Assembly: GCA_022865965.1 (NCBI GenBank)
Contig: JALHTS010000299.1
Span: 1 to 6,619 of the forward strand
Source: Ignavibacteriaceae bacterium
Lineage (GTDB): Bacteria; Bacteroidota; Ignavibacteria; Ignavibacteriales; Ignavibacteriaceae
DNA length: 6,619 bases
Reading direction: 5' to 3'
Positions 1 through 6,619 of the stretch are shown in pieces; position 1 is the stretch's first letter; every line of letters begins with the position of its first letter. Made by a program: the position numbers and the translations under genes. The notes beneath the pieces were generated by a model. It was not told where the DNA came from and made no database searches. It saw only the letters and a list, made by a program, of their open reading frames with translations.

Positions 1-1398
1 AATGAACATTATTGAAGCAGAAACAACAACTCCAATTATATCACCTAACTGCATTTTCCAGGGAGTACCGCCAAGAATATGTCCGGCTTTAAGATCCTGC
101 AGCATTTCTCCGGCAACTGCAGCAGCAACGCATACAACAGCAGCAACACCAAGAACTGCGGCAACACCTTGCATTCCTTTCATACCAAGAGCAACCATAA
201 GAATAGCAGCAACAACAAGAGTGGATAATGTTAAACCGCTGATAGGATTATTACTTGAACCAATAATTCCGACAAGATAGCCTGATACTGCCGCAAAGAA
301 AAATCCAGCAACTATCATCACAATTGTTGCAACTAAAGCAGCCAGAGCATTCTGAGCGAAGAAATCGTAAATAAAGAAAGTTGCTACAGCAGTACCAATA
401 ATTCCAATAAGAACCCATTTAAAACTAATATCTTTATCTGTACGAACTTCTTTAACATCTGTACCGGCAGCAGCTTTTTTAACATCACCAACAGATCTTG
501 CAATTCCTGTAATAAGACTTTTTCTCATTGTCCAGAGAGTAAAAGCAGCTCCGACTAACATTCCTCCGATAGCAATTGGTCTTACATAATCTTTCCAAAC
601 CTGAATCATTGTTCCGCCCCAATCAAAATCAGCTCCTACATCTCCATTATAATATTTAAAGTAAGCAATCATAGGAGCGAGTAAACCCCAGGCTAGAACT
701 CCACCGCTGAAGTTCAGAGCAGCTAATCGTGGTCCTATAATGTATCCAACACCCATGTAGGCAGGACTTACATCCGGACTTCTGAATAAAATATGCCCTT
801 TTCCAAAGGTTAAAACTTTATCCCATGATGTAGCAAATAATTTGAATTGACCTAATGATTGAATAACTGCACCGATACCCATAGCTGAGAATAAAAATTT
901 AGAACCTCCGCCGCCGTGTCTTCCAGCTTTATGAATTTCTGCTGCTGCAACTGATTCGGGAAATGGAAGTTCTACATCTTCCACCATCACTCGCCTAAGT
1001 AATGCAACAAACATAATTCCAAGGATACCGCCGGCAACCATAATTGCAGCAGATATCATATAATTACCGGGTGTGAAGAAAGGATCCCAAATTCCCGCAA
1101 TAAAAAATGCAGGTAAGGTGAATATTGCACCGGCAGCAATGGATTCACCAATAGAACCAACCGTTCTTGTAAAATTCTCTTCGAGAATTGAACCTTTCAT
1201 TATTTTAATTAGAGCCATACCGATAACCGCGGCGGGATATGTTGCAGCAATGGTCATTCCGGCTTTTAAACCGAGATATGCATTTGCAGCTCCAAGAACA
1301 ACAGCTAAAACTAATCCGATAAGTAAAGCACGAATTGTGAATTCGGCCATATTTGTTTCAGGTGAGACAAAAGGAACAAAAGGTTTTTGCTCTGCCAT
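1..1398 (-). CDS. OPT-family oligopeptide transporter, N-terminal 466 aa (3' end outside window)
   Basis: This is a polytopic inner-membrane protein of the OPT (oligopeptide transporter) family, whose known members are cation-coupled symporters of small peptides or metal chelates. The substrate cannot be told from sequence. The frame is open from an ATG at 1398 to the window edge with no stop. The start is supported by AGGAGA at 1404-1409, five bases upstream. Visible family hallmarks are GLKAGMT at residues 43-49 after the first hydrophobic helix, EENFTRTVGSIGESIAAG at 73-90, ELPFPES at 143-149, IGPR at 221-224 followed by GGVLAWGLLAPM at 232-243, and SNNPISG at 382-388. Most of the rest is hydrophobic and rich in Ala, Gly, Ile and Val, in helix-sized blocks. 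A hydrophilic stretch around 300-320 (AAAGTDVKEVRTDKD) looks like a loop. Bacterial members usually run to about 600-700 aa, so roughly a third is missing. The gene lies on the same strand as the kinase but 319 bases away, so it is probably transcribed separately. The family call is firm; the substrate is unknown. Confidence 0.93.
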   Translation of the reverse strand, partial: MAEQKPFVPFVSPETNMAEFTIRALLIGLVLAVVLGAANAYLGLKAGMTIAATYPAAVIGMALIKIMKGSILEENFTRTVGSIGESIAAGAIFTLPAFFIAGIWDPFFTPGNYMISAAIMVAGGILGIMFVALLRRVMVEDVELPFPESVAAAEIHKAGRHGGGGSKFLFSAMGIGAVIQSLGQFKLFATSWDKVLTFGKGHILFRSPDVSPAYMGVGYIIGPRLAALNFSGGVLAWGLLAPMIAYFKYYNGDVGADFDWGGTMIQVWKDYVRPIAIGGMLVGAAFTLWTMRKSLITGIARSVGDVKKAAAGTDVKEVRTDKDISFKWVLIGIIGTAVATFFIYDFFAQNALAALVATIVMIVAGFFFAAVSGYLVGIIGSSNNPISGLTLSTLVVAAILMVALGMKGMQGVAAVLGVAAVVCVAAAVAGEMLQDLKAGHILGGTPWKMQLGDIIGVVVSASIMFI

Positions 1399-1427
1399 TT
1401 TTTTCTCCTATTACTGAGCAAATTATT

Positions 1428-1445
1428 TTGTGGTTAGAGCCACAA
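1428..1445 (-). repeat. 6-bp inverted repeat in the OPT 5' leader
   Basis: TTGTGG at 1428-1433 is the exact reverse complement of CCACAA at 1440-1445, with six bases between. It lies about 30 bases upstream of the OPT start codon and downstream of the candidate promoter, so it could fold as a hairpin in the mRNA leader or act as an operator. On the minus strand it is followed by a short A/T-rich stretch, not a clean T-run, so it is not a standard terminator. The symmetry is directly visible; the role is inferred. Confidence 0.4.
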
Positions 1446-1470
1446 GTTCTCTAAAAAAATAGTGGGGTAA

Positions 1471-1499
1471 ATTTAAGCATTAAACTTTATTATTCTCAA
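1471..1499 (-). promoter_or_regulatory. Candidate sigma-70-like promoter for the OPT gene
   Basis: Read on the minus strand, TTGAGA at 1499-1494 matches five of six bases of the -35 consensus. After a 17-base spacer comes TTAAAT at 1476-1471, matching four of six -10 bases and preceded by TGC, as in an extended -10. Transcription would start near 1464 and give a leader of about 65 bases before the ATG at 1398. The surrounding DNA is AT-rich, so chance matches are easy. If the organism is a Bacteroidota member its main sigma factor may prefer a different consensus. Confidence 0.35.
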
Positions 1500-1717
1500 C
1501 ATTTTTTTAATTATTTATCTGATTTTTACTCAAAGATGATGGAAAACCTACTATGAAGAACATTAAATTCAAAGCAACACTAGTAAACTTAAATCTTCAA
1601 TTTTTTCATACCAATGTGGCTGATTACAATATCATATTTAATAGGATTAGGTTCAATTTTTTAACGATCGAAAGTCTGAAATGATATTCTAATATCTGTT
1701 TGAGATTCATTTATTAT

Positions 1718-4700
1718 CTACTCATCCTTCTCTAGAATCGATTTGATGAGTCTGAGTAATTCAGACTTTGAAAAGGGTTTTGAAATATAGTGTGAACAAC
1801 TACCGCTGAGAATTTTTTCTTTATCACCATGCATTGCATAGGCAGTTACGGCAATAATTGGTGTATTCTTATATTCTTCAAATTTTCTGATCTCTGCAGC
1901 TGCTTTCATACCATCGATTTTACCCCTTAAACCAATATCCATCAGAATTAAGTTATAATTTCTTTTTTGAATGGCAGAGAGGGCTTCATCTGCACCAGGA
2001 ACACTATCCAGCTCGAAAAAATCATTTAGATATCTTGAAATAACTTTAATGCTTAATTCATCGTCCTCTACAAGCAGGATTAAGGGGCGATGTACATATT
2101 TAGTTTGATTCTTAAATATCTTATCAGATGGGCTTTCTAAATCCTTAAAAGCTTTATCAACAGATTTTGATAAAGGCAATTCGACTATAAACGTTGAGCC
2201 TTTTCCATATTCACTTTCAACTGTAATGCTACCGCCTAAATATTCTACAAATCTTTTTGTTAACGTAAGACCTAATCCTGTTCCTTCATGACTCCTATTA
2301 AAACCTTCACTGACTTGTCTGAATGGTTCGAAAATAATATTCTTATGTTCATCTAAAATGCCTATTCCGGTATCGGAAATTTTAATTTCAACTATATCTC
2401 TTTTGATTTCAGTAAGAATTTTTATTTTACCTTGAGACGTATATTTGATTGCATTGCTGATTAGATTGATCATGATTTTATTTATCATGCTAAAATCCCC
2501 ATCTACAAATATTTTTTCCGGTTCAGGTTTATAAATCAATTCGAGATTCTTTTCTTTAGCAGCAACTATAAACAATTTACGGCTCTCTTCAATAGCAGAT
2601 ACTACATCGGTAAGTTCTAACTTTAGAATAACTTTTTGTGATTCAATTTTAGATAAATCAAGAATAGAATTAAGAGTATCATTTAAACGTTCACCACTCT
2701 TTAAGATCAATGAAGCCATCTCCTTTTGTTCGGGATCAGTAAGTTCTGTTAAGAGTAGTTCAGAGGAACCAAGAATTCCAATCATTGGTGTCCGTAATTC
2801 ATGACTCATACTTGCAAGGAAATTACTCTTAAGCCTGTTCATTTCTTCTGCATTTTCTTTTGCAGCAATAAGTTCCGCTTCAAGTTTTTTCCGTTCAGTA
2901 ATATCTTCTTTAATTGCAACGAAATGAGTTACTTCACCATTTTCATTTTTAATAGGAGATATTGAAGCCGACTCCCAATAAAGTTCTCCATTTTTTTTCT
3001 TATTTCGGAATTCTCCAACCCACTCCTTACCATCTATAAGGTTTTTCCACATTTGATTGTAAAAATCTTTACTGTGAGTGTTTGAATTAAAAATTTTGGG
3101 ATTCTGCCCGATTAGTTCCTGTTCTGAGTAACCGGATACCTCTACCAATTTGGGGTTCACATAAGTGATATTTCCATTTATATCAGTTACAAGTATGGAA
3201 ACGGGACTTTGCTCTACTGCCCGTGATAACTGGATTATTTTTTCTTCGTACAATTTTCTTTCAGTAACATCACTGGCATTTAAGAGAATCCTGCTGATGG
3301 AATTTTCAGAATCGTAAACAGGTAAATATTTTACTTCGAACCATTTTGTAATTCCATCGGGTGACACATAACGTTGTTCAGAAAAGATTATTTCACCTTT
3401 TAAAACTCTTTTATATATATCTTCAAAGTAAGCAAGATCTTCAGTTACCAGATATTTGGTATAATCATCTCCTATCTTCATCTCTTTTTTCAAAAGATGA
3501 TAATTTCTTTGTTGAGCAATTTTATTAAAAGCATTGATTTTTTTTTCCTTATCAAAAAGAATAAATGATTCAAGGCTGCTGTCGAAAATTGCTTTGAGAT
3601 CTGCTTCCCTCTCAATTAACGATGTAGTAAGCTGCTTCCTTTCCAGATTCTCATCCATCATTTTAAGAGCGAATGTAATATCAATCCCTATTTCTCCCAA
3701 AAGTTTAATTTCTTCATACCTAAAGAAATCTTTTTCTTCTGAATACATTATCAGAATATGCTCAACCTTCCCATTTCTGGTTATTGGCACTGTTGCTACA
3801 GAACGAAAATTTCTTTTTTGTGCTTCAGTTTTATAGTGAAAACCTTCATTTGACTCAATATCATTAAACGCAAAAACCTTTTTTTCAGCAAAAGATTTTG
3901 CGGCCGGACCATCGATATGCACAGAACTCTTAAGCGTGATTTTTATTTCATTTAAATATCCATCGTCATTTCCGCACCAGGATACTGGCTTCAAGGAATG
4001 ATCTGTTTCTACAACCTCTCCGATCCAGGCAAAAGCAAATTTGCCATGAATAACAATTATTTTACAAATTTCACTGAATAATTCATCACGGTTTTCAATT
4101 CTTACAATAGACTGATTAACCTGACTTAAAACATTATATAATAAATTTAATCTTTTAAGATTTTTCTCAGCTTCTTTTCTTTCAGTATTATCTCTTATGA
4201 TTAACAAGAAAACTTTCTGAGCATCCTGTTCAATATATCTGCTGCTTATTTCAACAGGAATTGCAGTTCCGTTTTTTCGTTTGAATTCAGTTTCAAGAAG
4301 AACACCATCTTTAGAATTAATCAAAGATGTGATGATTTCTTCACTTTTTTCTGTATCAAAGCTTAAGTCTGATAAGCTCATTTTAAATAATTCATCTTGA
4401 TTATAACCATAAGTATCAAATGTTCTCTGATTTGCTTCTAGTATTTTTCCATTCTGATCGACACTTAAAATCATGTCGTTAGCATATCGTGTTAACGAAG
4501 TATAGCGTTCGCTAAGAGCGTCTTTTTCTTTTCTTAAATTAAATGTTCTGGTTAAAAAATGTAATCGGCTCCTTTTCCAAACAGCATATGTTATACTTGC
4601 AGAAAGAATTATTAGAAGTAAAGAAATTAAGAAGATTATTATTGCGGCATTTTGAGTAGAAGCGGCTGCTTTTTCCTGATTTATTCTTGCTATTAAAACC

Positions 4701-5521
4701 CAATCTGTTCCTGGAATATCATTCACCGATGCAAATAATTTTTCATTACTAATTTCATCCTGATTATCAAATTCATCTTTTTCAGTAAGGAATTTTATTT
4801 CTTCTCTATCTTCTTTGCTCAAAGGTAAAGTTACGATTTTGTATTCGTCATTTTCTCTGGCAACCCTTAAAATATATCCAAGATCGCTGTTTTCCTTAAG
4901 TAGTATTATTTCTATTTCGCCGGGGTCTTTTTCAGTGTAAGATAAAATGGGATGAAAATATTCAAAAAAGGAAACTTCAGCCCATATATAACCTGTTATC
5001 TGATTAGCACTTTTAACAGGCATAATTAAAGCCTGAATAAGATTCTTTTTATTATCGATAAAAAGATTAGAAGATTTTGAAGAATCACCTTGTAGTAAAA
5101 CAAGCAATTCATCTTTAAGAAAGTTCTTATGGATGCTTTGAGAGCTATCGGTCGAGAAGAACAAATCGGCATTCTTATTTAGAATGCTTAATCGCAAAAA
5201 ACCAAAATCTTTTTTTAATTCTTCAGCCCAGCTGGAAATATTTTTTAATAATTTATCTGAACTTTTTTTTGCGAAAAGATTTTTTAGATCATTATTTATG
5301 GAAGGTAAACGTAAAAAAGACCGGATTACTGTTGTCCGCTGATATTGTTCTTTTTCAATCTGCTGTAATTTAATCTCTTTAATTGTAACAACATATCTAT
5401 ACAACTCTTCTTCAATAGCGTTTTTTCTGTCTAAATAAATTAAATATCCTGCGATAGATATAATTAAAGTAATTATAAAGAAATAAAGGAAGTATTTAAT
5501 TGGAAAACGATCGTTATTCAT
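1718..5521 (-). CDS. Hybrid sensor histidine kinase, Cache-like/PAS/GAF/PAS/PAS/HisKA/HATPase/REC
   Basis: This is a membrane-bound two-component sensor of 1267 aa that autophosphorylates and passes phosphate to its own receiver. TM1 is at about 10-30. An extracytoplasmic region of about 260 aa (31-291) ends in a Cache-like strand, VNDIPGTDWVLIARI. TM2 is at about 292-314. PAS1 spans about 336-450, GAF about 462-621, PAS2 about 636-757 and PAS3 about 766-880; each PAS ends in a TERK linker. HisKA carries SHELRTP with phospho-acceptor His907 and an intact ExxT phosphatase motif (E908, T911). HATPase_c spans about 1009-1117: N box Asn1023, DTGIG at 1050-1054, FEPF at 1064-1067, GTGLGL at 1080-1085. 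The receiver (about 1146-1264) has acidic Asp1153/Asp1154, phospho-acceptor Asp1195, Thr1226 and Lys1248, so all key residues are present. No HPt domain or adjacent response regulator is visible. The ATG at 5521 is the first in frame after an upstream stop and directly precedes TM1, but no Shine-Dalgarno is evident. The signal is unknown. Confidence 0.96.
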   Translation of the reverse strand: MNNDRFPIKYFLYFFIITLIISIAGYLIYLDRKNAIEEELYRYVVTIKEIKLQQIEKEQYQRTTVIRSFLRLPSINNDLKNLFAKKSSDKLLKNISSWAEELKKDFGFLRLSILNKNADLFFSTDSSQSIHKNFLKDELLVLLQGDSSKSSNLFIDNKKNLIQALIMPVKSANQITGYIWAEVSFFEYFHPILSYTEKDPGEIEIILLKENSDLGYILRVARENDEYKIVTLPLSKEDREEIKFLTEKDEFDNQDEISNEKLFASVNDIPGTDWVLIARINQEKAAASTQNAAIIIFLISLLLIILSASITYAVWKRSRLHFLTRTFNLRKEKDALSERYTSLTRYANDMILSVDQNGKILEANQRTFDTYGYNQDELFKMSLSDLSFDTEKSEEIITSLINSKDGVLLETEFKRKNGTAIPVEISSRYIEQDAQKVFLLIIRDNTERKEAEKNLKRLNLLYNVLSQVNQSIVRIENRDELFSEICKIIVIHGKFAFAWIGEVVETDHSLKPVSWCGNDDGYLNEIKITLKSSVHIDGPAAKSFAEKKVFAFNDIESNEGFHYKTEAQKRNFRSVATVPITRNGKVEHILIMYSEEKDFFRYEEIKLLGEIGIDITFALKMMDENLERKQLTTSLIEREADLKAIFDSSLESFILFDKEKKINAFNKIAQQRNYHLLKKEMKIGDDYTKYLVTEDLAYFEDIYKRVLKGEIIFSEQRYVSPDGITKWFEVKYLPVYDSENSISRILLNASDVTERKLYEEKIIQLSRAVEQSPVSILVTDINGNITYVNPKLVEVSGYSEQELIGQNPKIFNSNTHSKDFYNQMWKNLIDGKEWVGEFRNKKKNGELYWESASISPIKNENGEVTHFVAIKEDITERKKLEAELIAAKENAEEMNRLKSNFLASMSHELRTPMIGILGSSELLLTELTDPEQKEMASLILKSGERLNDTLNSILDLSKIESQKVILKLELTDVVSAIEESRKLFIVAAKEKNLELIYKPEPEKIFVDGDFSMINKIMINLISNAIKYTSQGKIKILTEIKRDIVEIKISDTGIGILDEHKNIIFEPFRQVSEGFNRSHEGTGLGLTLTKRFVEYLGGSITVESEYGKGSTFIVELPLSKSVDKAFKDLESPSDKIFKNQTKYVHRPLILLVEDDELSIKVISRYLNDFFELDSVPGADEALSAIQKRNYNLILMDIGLRGKIDGMKAAAEIRKFEEYKNTPIIAVTAYAMHGDKEKILSGSCSHYISKPFSKSELLRLIKSILEKDE

Positions 5522-5559
5522 GTTCGAAGGATCTTTGAGAATTTTATTAAATATAATTC

Positions 5560-5587
5560 AATTTATGTTATATTTCTATAATGTCAA
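5560..5587 (-). promoter_or_regulatory. Weak candidate promoter for the hybrid kinase
   Basis: On the minus strand a perfect TTGACA lies at 5587-5582. After 16 bases it is followed by TAAATT at 5565-5560, which matches only four of six -10 bases. This would give a leader of about 30 bases before the ATG at 5521. The -35 hexamer overlaps one arm of an inverted repeat. AT-richness makes the -10 assignment uncertain. Confidence 0.28.
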
Positions 5588-5597
5588 ACTTATGACA
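5582..5597. repeat. TGTCA-N6-TGACA inverted repeat, possible operator
   Basis: TGTCA at 5582-5586 and TGACA at 5593-5597 are exact reverse complements separated by six bases. The 5-6-5 geometry is that of many dimeric helix-turn-helix regulators, including CRP/FNR-type proteins, although the half-site differs from the textbook CRP TGTGA. It overlaps the candidate -35 of the kinase, where a bound protein could block transcription. The symmetry is seen directly; regulator identity and function are inferred. Confidence 0.35.
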
Positions 5598-5682
5598 AAA
5601 TAAATCGTCTTTTGTAAAATAACTGATAATTTTATTTATAAAAATGAATATAAATTTATTTGTTAAAATCTCTTAAATAGAT

Positions 5683-5699
5683 GAAATAATTATTATTTC
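5683..5699. repeat. 8-bp-arm palindrome GAAATAAT-T-ATTATTTC
   Basis: Positions 5683-5690 and 5692-5699 are perfect reverse complements around a single central T at 5691. It lies about 97 bases upstream of the yitT-like start, inside the divergent spacer. A one-base loop disfavours an RNA hairpin, so a protein-binding site is the likelier role if it has one. Only two of its 17 positions are G or C, so chance origin in AT-rich DNA is a real possibility. Confidence 0.3.
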
Positions 5700-5795
5700 G
5701 GATAAAACGCTAAAATATTGTTTTATTTTTCTTAAAGAACTTTTTGTGCCTAATTTTACTGCAGCTTTTTATGATTTTAACTAAGGAAAAAGATA

Positions 5796-6619
5796 ATGAA
5801 AGAAATAATTTCAAAAAACAGAATATTTCTTGAATTTATAATAATTACAATCGGTGCGGCATTAATGGCAATTGGAATTGGTGTATTTTTAGTTGAAGCA
5901 AAAGTTGTTCCCGGTGGCGCAAGCGGATTATCAATGGCAGTACATTATCTTTCCGGTGGTTCCATCCCCGTGGGATTAATGATCTGGGTTTTTAATATTC
6001 CACTTTATATTTGGGGATTAAAAGAACTTGGCAAAGAATTCGGAATTAGAACTTTTTATGGATTTACTCTTAATTCTTTCTTTATTGATTTTTTCCGCGG
6101 TGATATCCCGGGATTTAATTTTATACAATTACAAAATTCATCGACCGTAGTAAATCTAAGAGAAAATGATTTTCTTTTTTTAATACTAATTGGTGCAGCG
6201 TTATTAGGTATCGGCCTCGGTTTAATATTTAAATTTAGAGGGAGTACTGCAGGTTCAGATATTGTAGCTGCAATTATGCATAAAAGGTTTGGTTTCAAAC
6301 CCGGAATGGCAATTATGATAATTGACTTTTTTGTTATCTGTCTTGCCGGATTAATTATAGAACTAAAAGACTTAGCCGAAACAAGATCTGCGGTAACTCT
6401 TACTTTTTATGCTTTATTCCTTCTATTCGTTTCAAGCAGATTGGTTGATGTTATAATCGATGGTTTTGATTATGCTCGATCTGCTGTAATAATTTCAGAC
6501 AAAAATGATGAAATTGCTAAAGCCATTATGGATGAAATGAGTCGTGGTGCAACTGCTTTGAAAGCCAGAGGAATTTATAGAAATGTTGATCGTGAAGTTT
6601 TGCTTACTGTAATTACACT
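5796..6619 (+). CDS. YitT/DUF2179-family membrane protein, N-terminal 274 aa (3' end outside window)
   Basis: This multi-pass inner-membrane protein belongs to the YitT family (YitT membrane domain plus C-terminal DUF2179), whose transport or regulatory role is not well established. The ATG at 5796 follows AAGG at 5783-5786 with a nine-base gap. The frame is open to the window edge. The first helix spans about residues 12-33 and leads into the family motif VPGGASGL at 38-45. Further hydrophobic blocks lie near 55-75, 126-145, 170-190 and 200-220. FRGSTAGSDI at 147-156 is the second diagnostic motif. From about 223 (GFDYARSAVIISDKNDEIAKAI) the chain becomes soluble, and SRGATALKARGIY at 249-261 is typical of DUF2179, a small domain that probably faces the cytoplasm. 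Family members are usually about 280-300 aa, so only the last 10-25 residues should be missing. It is divergent from the kinase with a 274-base gap; no functional link is shown. Confidence 0.92.
   Translation, partial: MKEIISKNRIFLEFIIITIGAALMAIGIGVFLVEAKVVPGGASGLSMAVHYLSGGSIPVGLMIWVFNIPLYIWGLKELGKEFGIRTFYGFTLNSFFIDFFRGDIPGFNFIQLQNSSTVVNLRENDFLFLILIGAALLGIGLGLIFKFRGSTAGSDIVAAIMHKRFGFKPGMAIMIIDFFVICLAGLIIELKDLAETRSAVTLTFYALFLLFVSSRLVDVIIDGFDYARSAVIISDKNDEIAKAIMDEMSRGATALKARGIYRNVDREVLLTVIT

Larger units (their letters stand above)
1399..1717. other. Spacer between kinase 3' end and OPT 5' end
   Basis: This 319-base AT-rich stretch separates two genes on the minus strand. Its left part, near the OPT start, holds the ribosome-binding site, a small inverted repeat and a candidate promoter, which are listed separately. 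Just past the kinase stop there is only a weak AT-rich palindrome, GATATT-CT-AATATC at 1683-1696. It is not followed by a T-run on the minus strand, so I do not call it an intrinsic terminator. A 43-codon plus-strand frame at 1553-1684 has no convincing ribosome-binding site and no recognisable content. I see no tRNA-like or other structured RNA. Confidence 0.6.
5522..5795. other. AT-rich divergent spacer between kinase and yitT-like gene
   Basis: These 274 bases separate two divergently transcribed genes and must carry both 5' control regions. The DNA is strongly AT-rich with many short A and T runs, so consensus matching is unreliable. A weak promoter candidate for the kinase and two perfect inverted repeats are listed separately. 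For the yitT-like gene I see AAGG at 5783-5786 as ribosome-binding site but no convincing -35/-10 pair. TATGAT at 5770-5775 is too close to the start codon to be a likely -10 element. No small gene or structured RNA is evident. Confidence 0.6.

Noticed and set aside
2..280. Plus-strand open frame of 92 codons
   Set aside because: It is antisense to the OPT gene. The Thr/Ala/Pro-rich translation is what the complement of Ala/Gly/Val-rich membrane codons gives, and the minus-strand frame has clear family motifs.
1073..1417. Plus-strand open frame of 114 codons
   Set aside because: It overlaps the OPT 5' coding region antisense, has no recognisable domain, and runs through the OPT ribosome-binding site.
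1553..1684. Plus-strand 43-codon frame in the spacer (begins MKNIKFKATLVNL)
   Set aside because: No Shine-Dalgarno at proper spacing and no recognisable domain, signal or membrane segment. A frame this short is expected by chance.
1683..1696. GATATT-CT-AATATC palindrome just past the kinase stop, considered as a terminator
   Set aside because: The stem is almost all A/T, the loop is only two bases, and no T-run follows on the minus strand.
3534..3836. Plus-strand open frame of 100 codons
   Set aside because: It is antisense to the GAF/PAS2 part of the kinase. The Ser/Leu/Ile-rich product has no family features.
5506..5515. AACGATCGTT palindrome at the kinase start, with AACGATCG again near 1664
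   Set aside because: One copy lies inside codons 3-5 of the kinase and the second is only a partial match. Two copies of so short a word do not support a repeat or site.
5770..5775. TATGAT as -10 element of the yitT-like gene
   Set aside because: The transcript would start at or inside the ribosome-binding site, and no -35 lies at 16-18 bases.
6056..6298. Minus-strand open frame of 80 codons
   Set aside because: It is antisense to the YitT domain, which has diagnostic motifs on the plus strand; no ribosome-binding site or homologous content was seen.

Overview
The window holds three protein-coding genes and two AT-rich spacers. I see no RNA gene, mobile element, CRISPR array or other obviously acquired segment. 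The DNA is AT-rich. The protein style (TERK-type PAS linkers, a hybrid kinase with a Cache-like sensor, a bacterial OPT transporter) suggests a free-living Bacteroidota/Chlorobi-group bacterium, perhaps Ignavibacteria. That placement is an inference from protein flavour, not from a marker gene.

Layout. (1) Positions 1-1398, minus strand: the first 466 codons of an OPT-family membrane transporter, whose C-terminus lies beyond the left edge. (2) Positions 1399-1717: a spacer with a plausible promoter and a small inverted repeat in the leader of the OPT gene. It has no convincing terminator for the kinase gene that ends beside it. (3) Positions 1718-5521, minus strand: one very large, intact hybrid sensor histidine kinase of 1267 aa. 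Its order is TM, extracytoplasmic Cache-like domain, TM, PAS, GAF, PAS, PAS, HisKA, HATPase_c, receiver. (4) Positions 5522-5795: a very AT-rich divergent spacer with two short perfect inverted repeats. (5) Positions 5796-6619, plus strand: the first 274 codons of a YitT/DUF2179 membrane protein, cut by the right edge.

The kinase has both catalytic halves and its own receiver but no HPt domain, and no response regulator gene is next to it. It is therefore an orphan hybrid kinase here, and its downstream partner must be encoded elsewhere. Nothing shows that the three genes work together: the OPT gene appears to have its own promoter, and yitT is divergent from the kinase. The divergent spacer is the only place where shared control of two of them is plausible. 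I found no previously undescribed system; the findings are modest regulatory and architectural observations.
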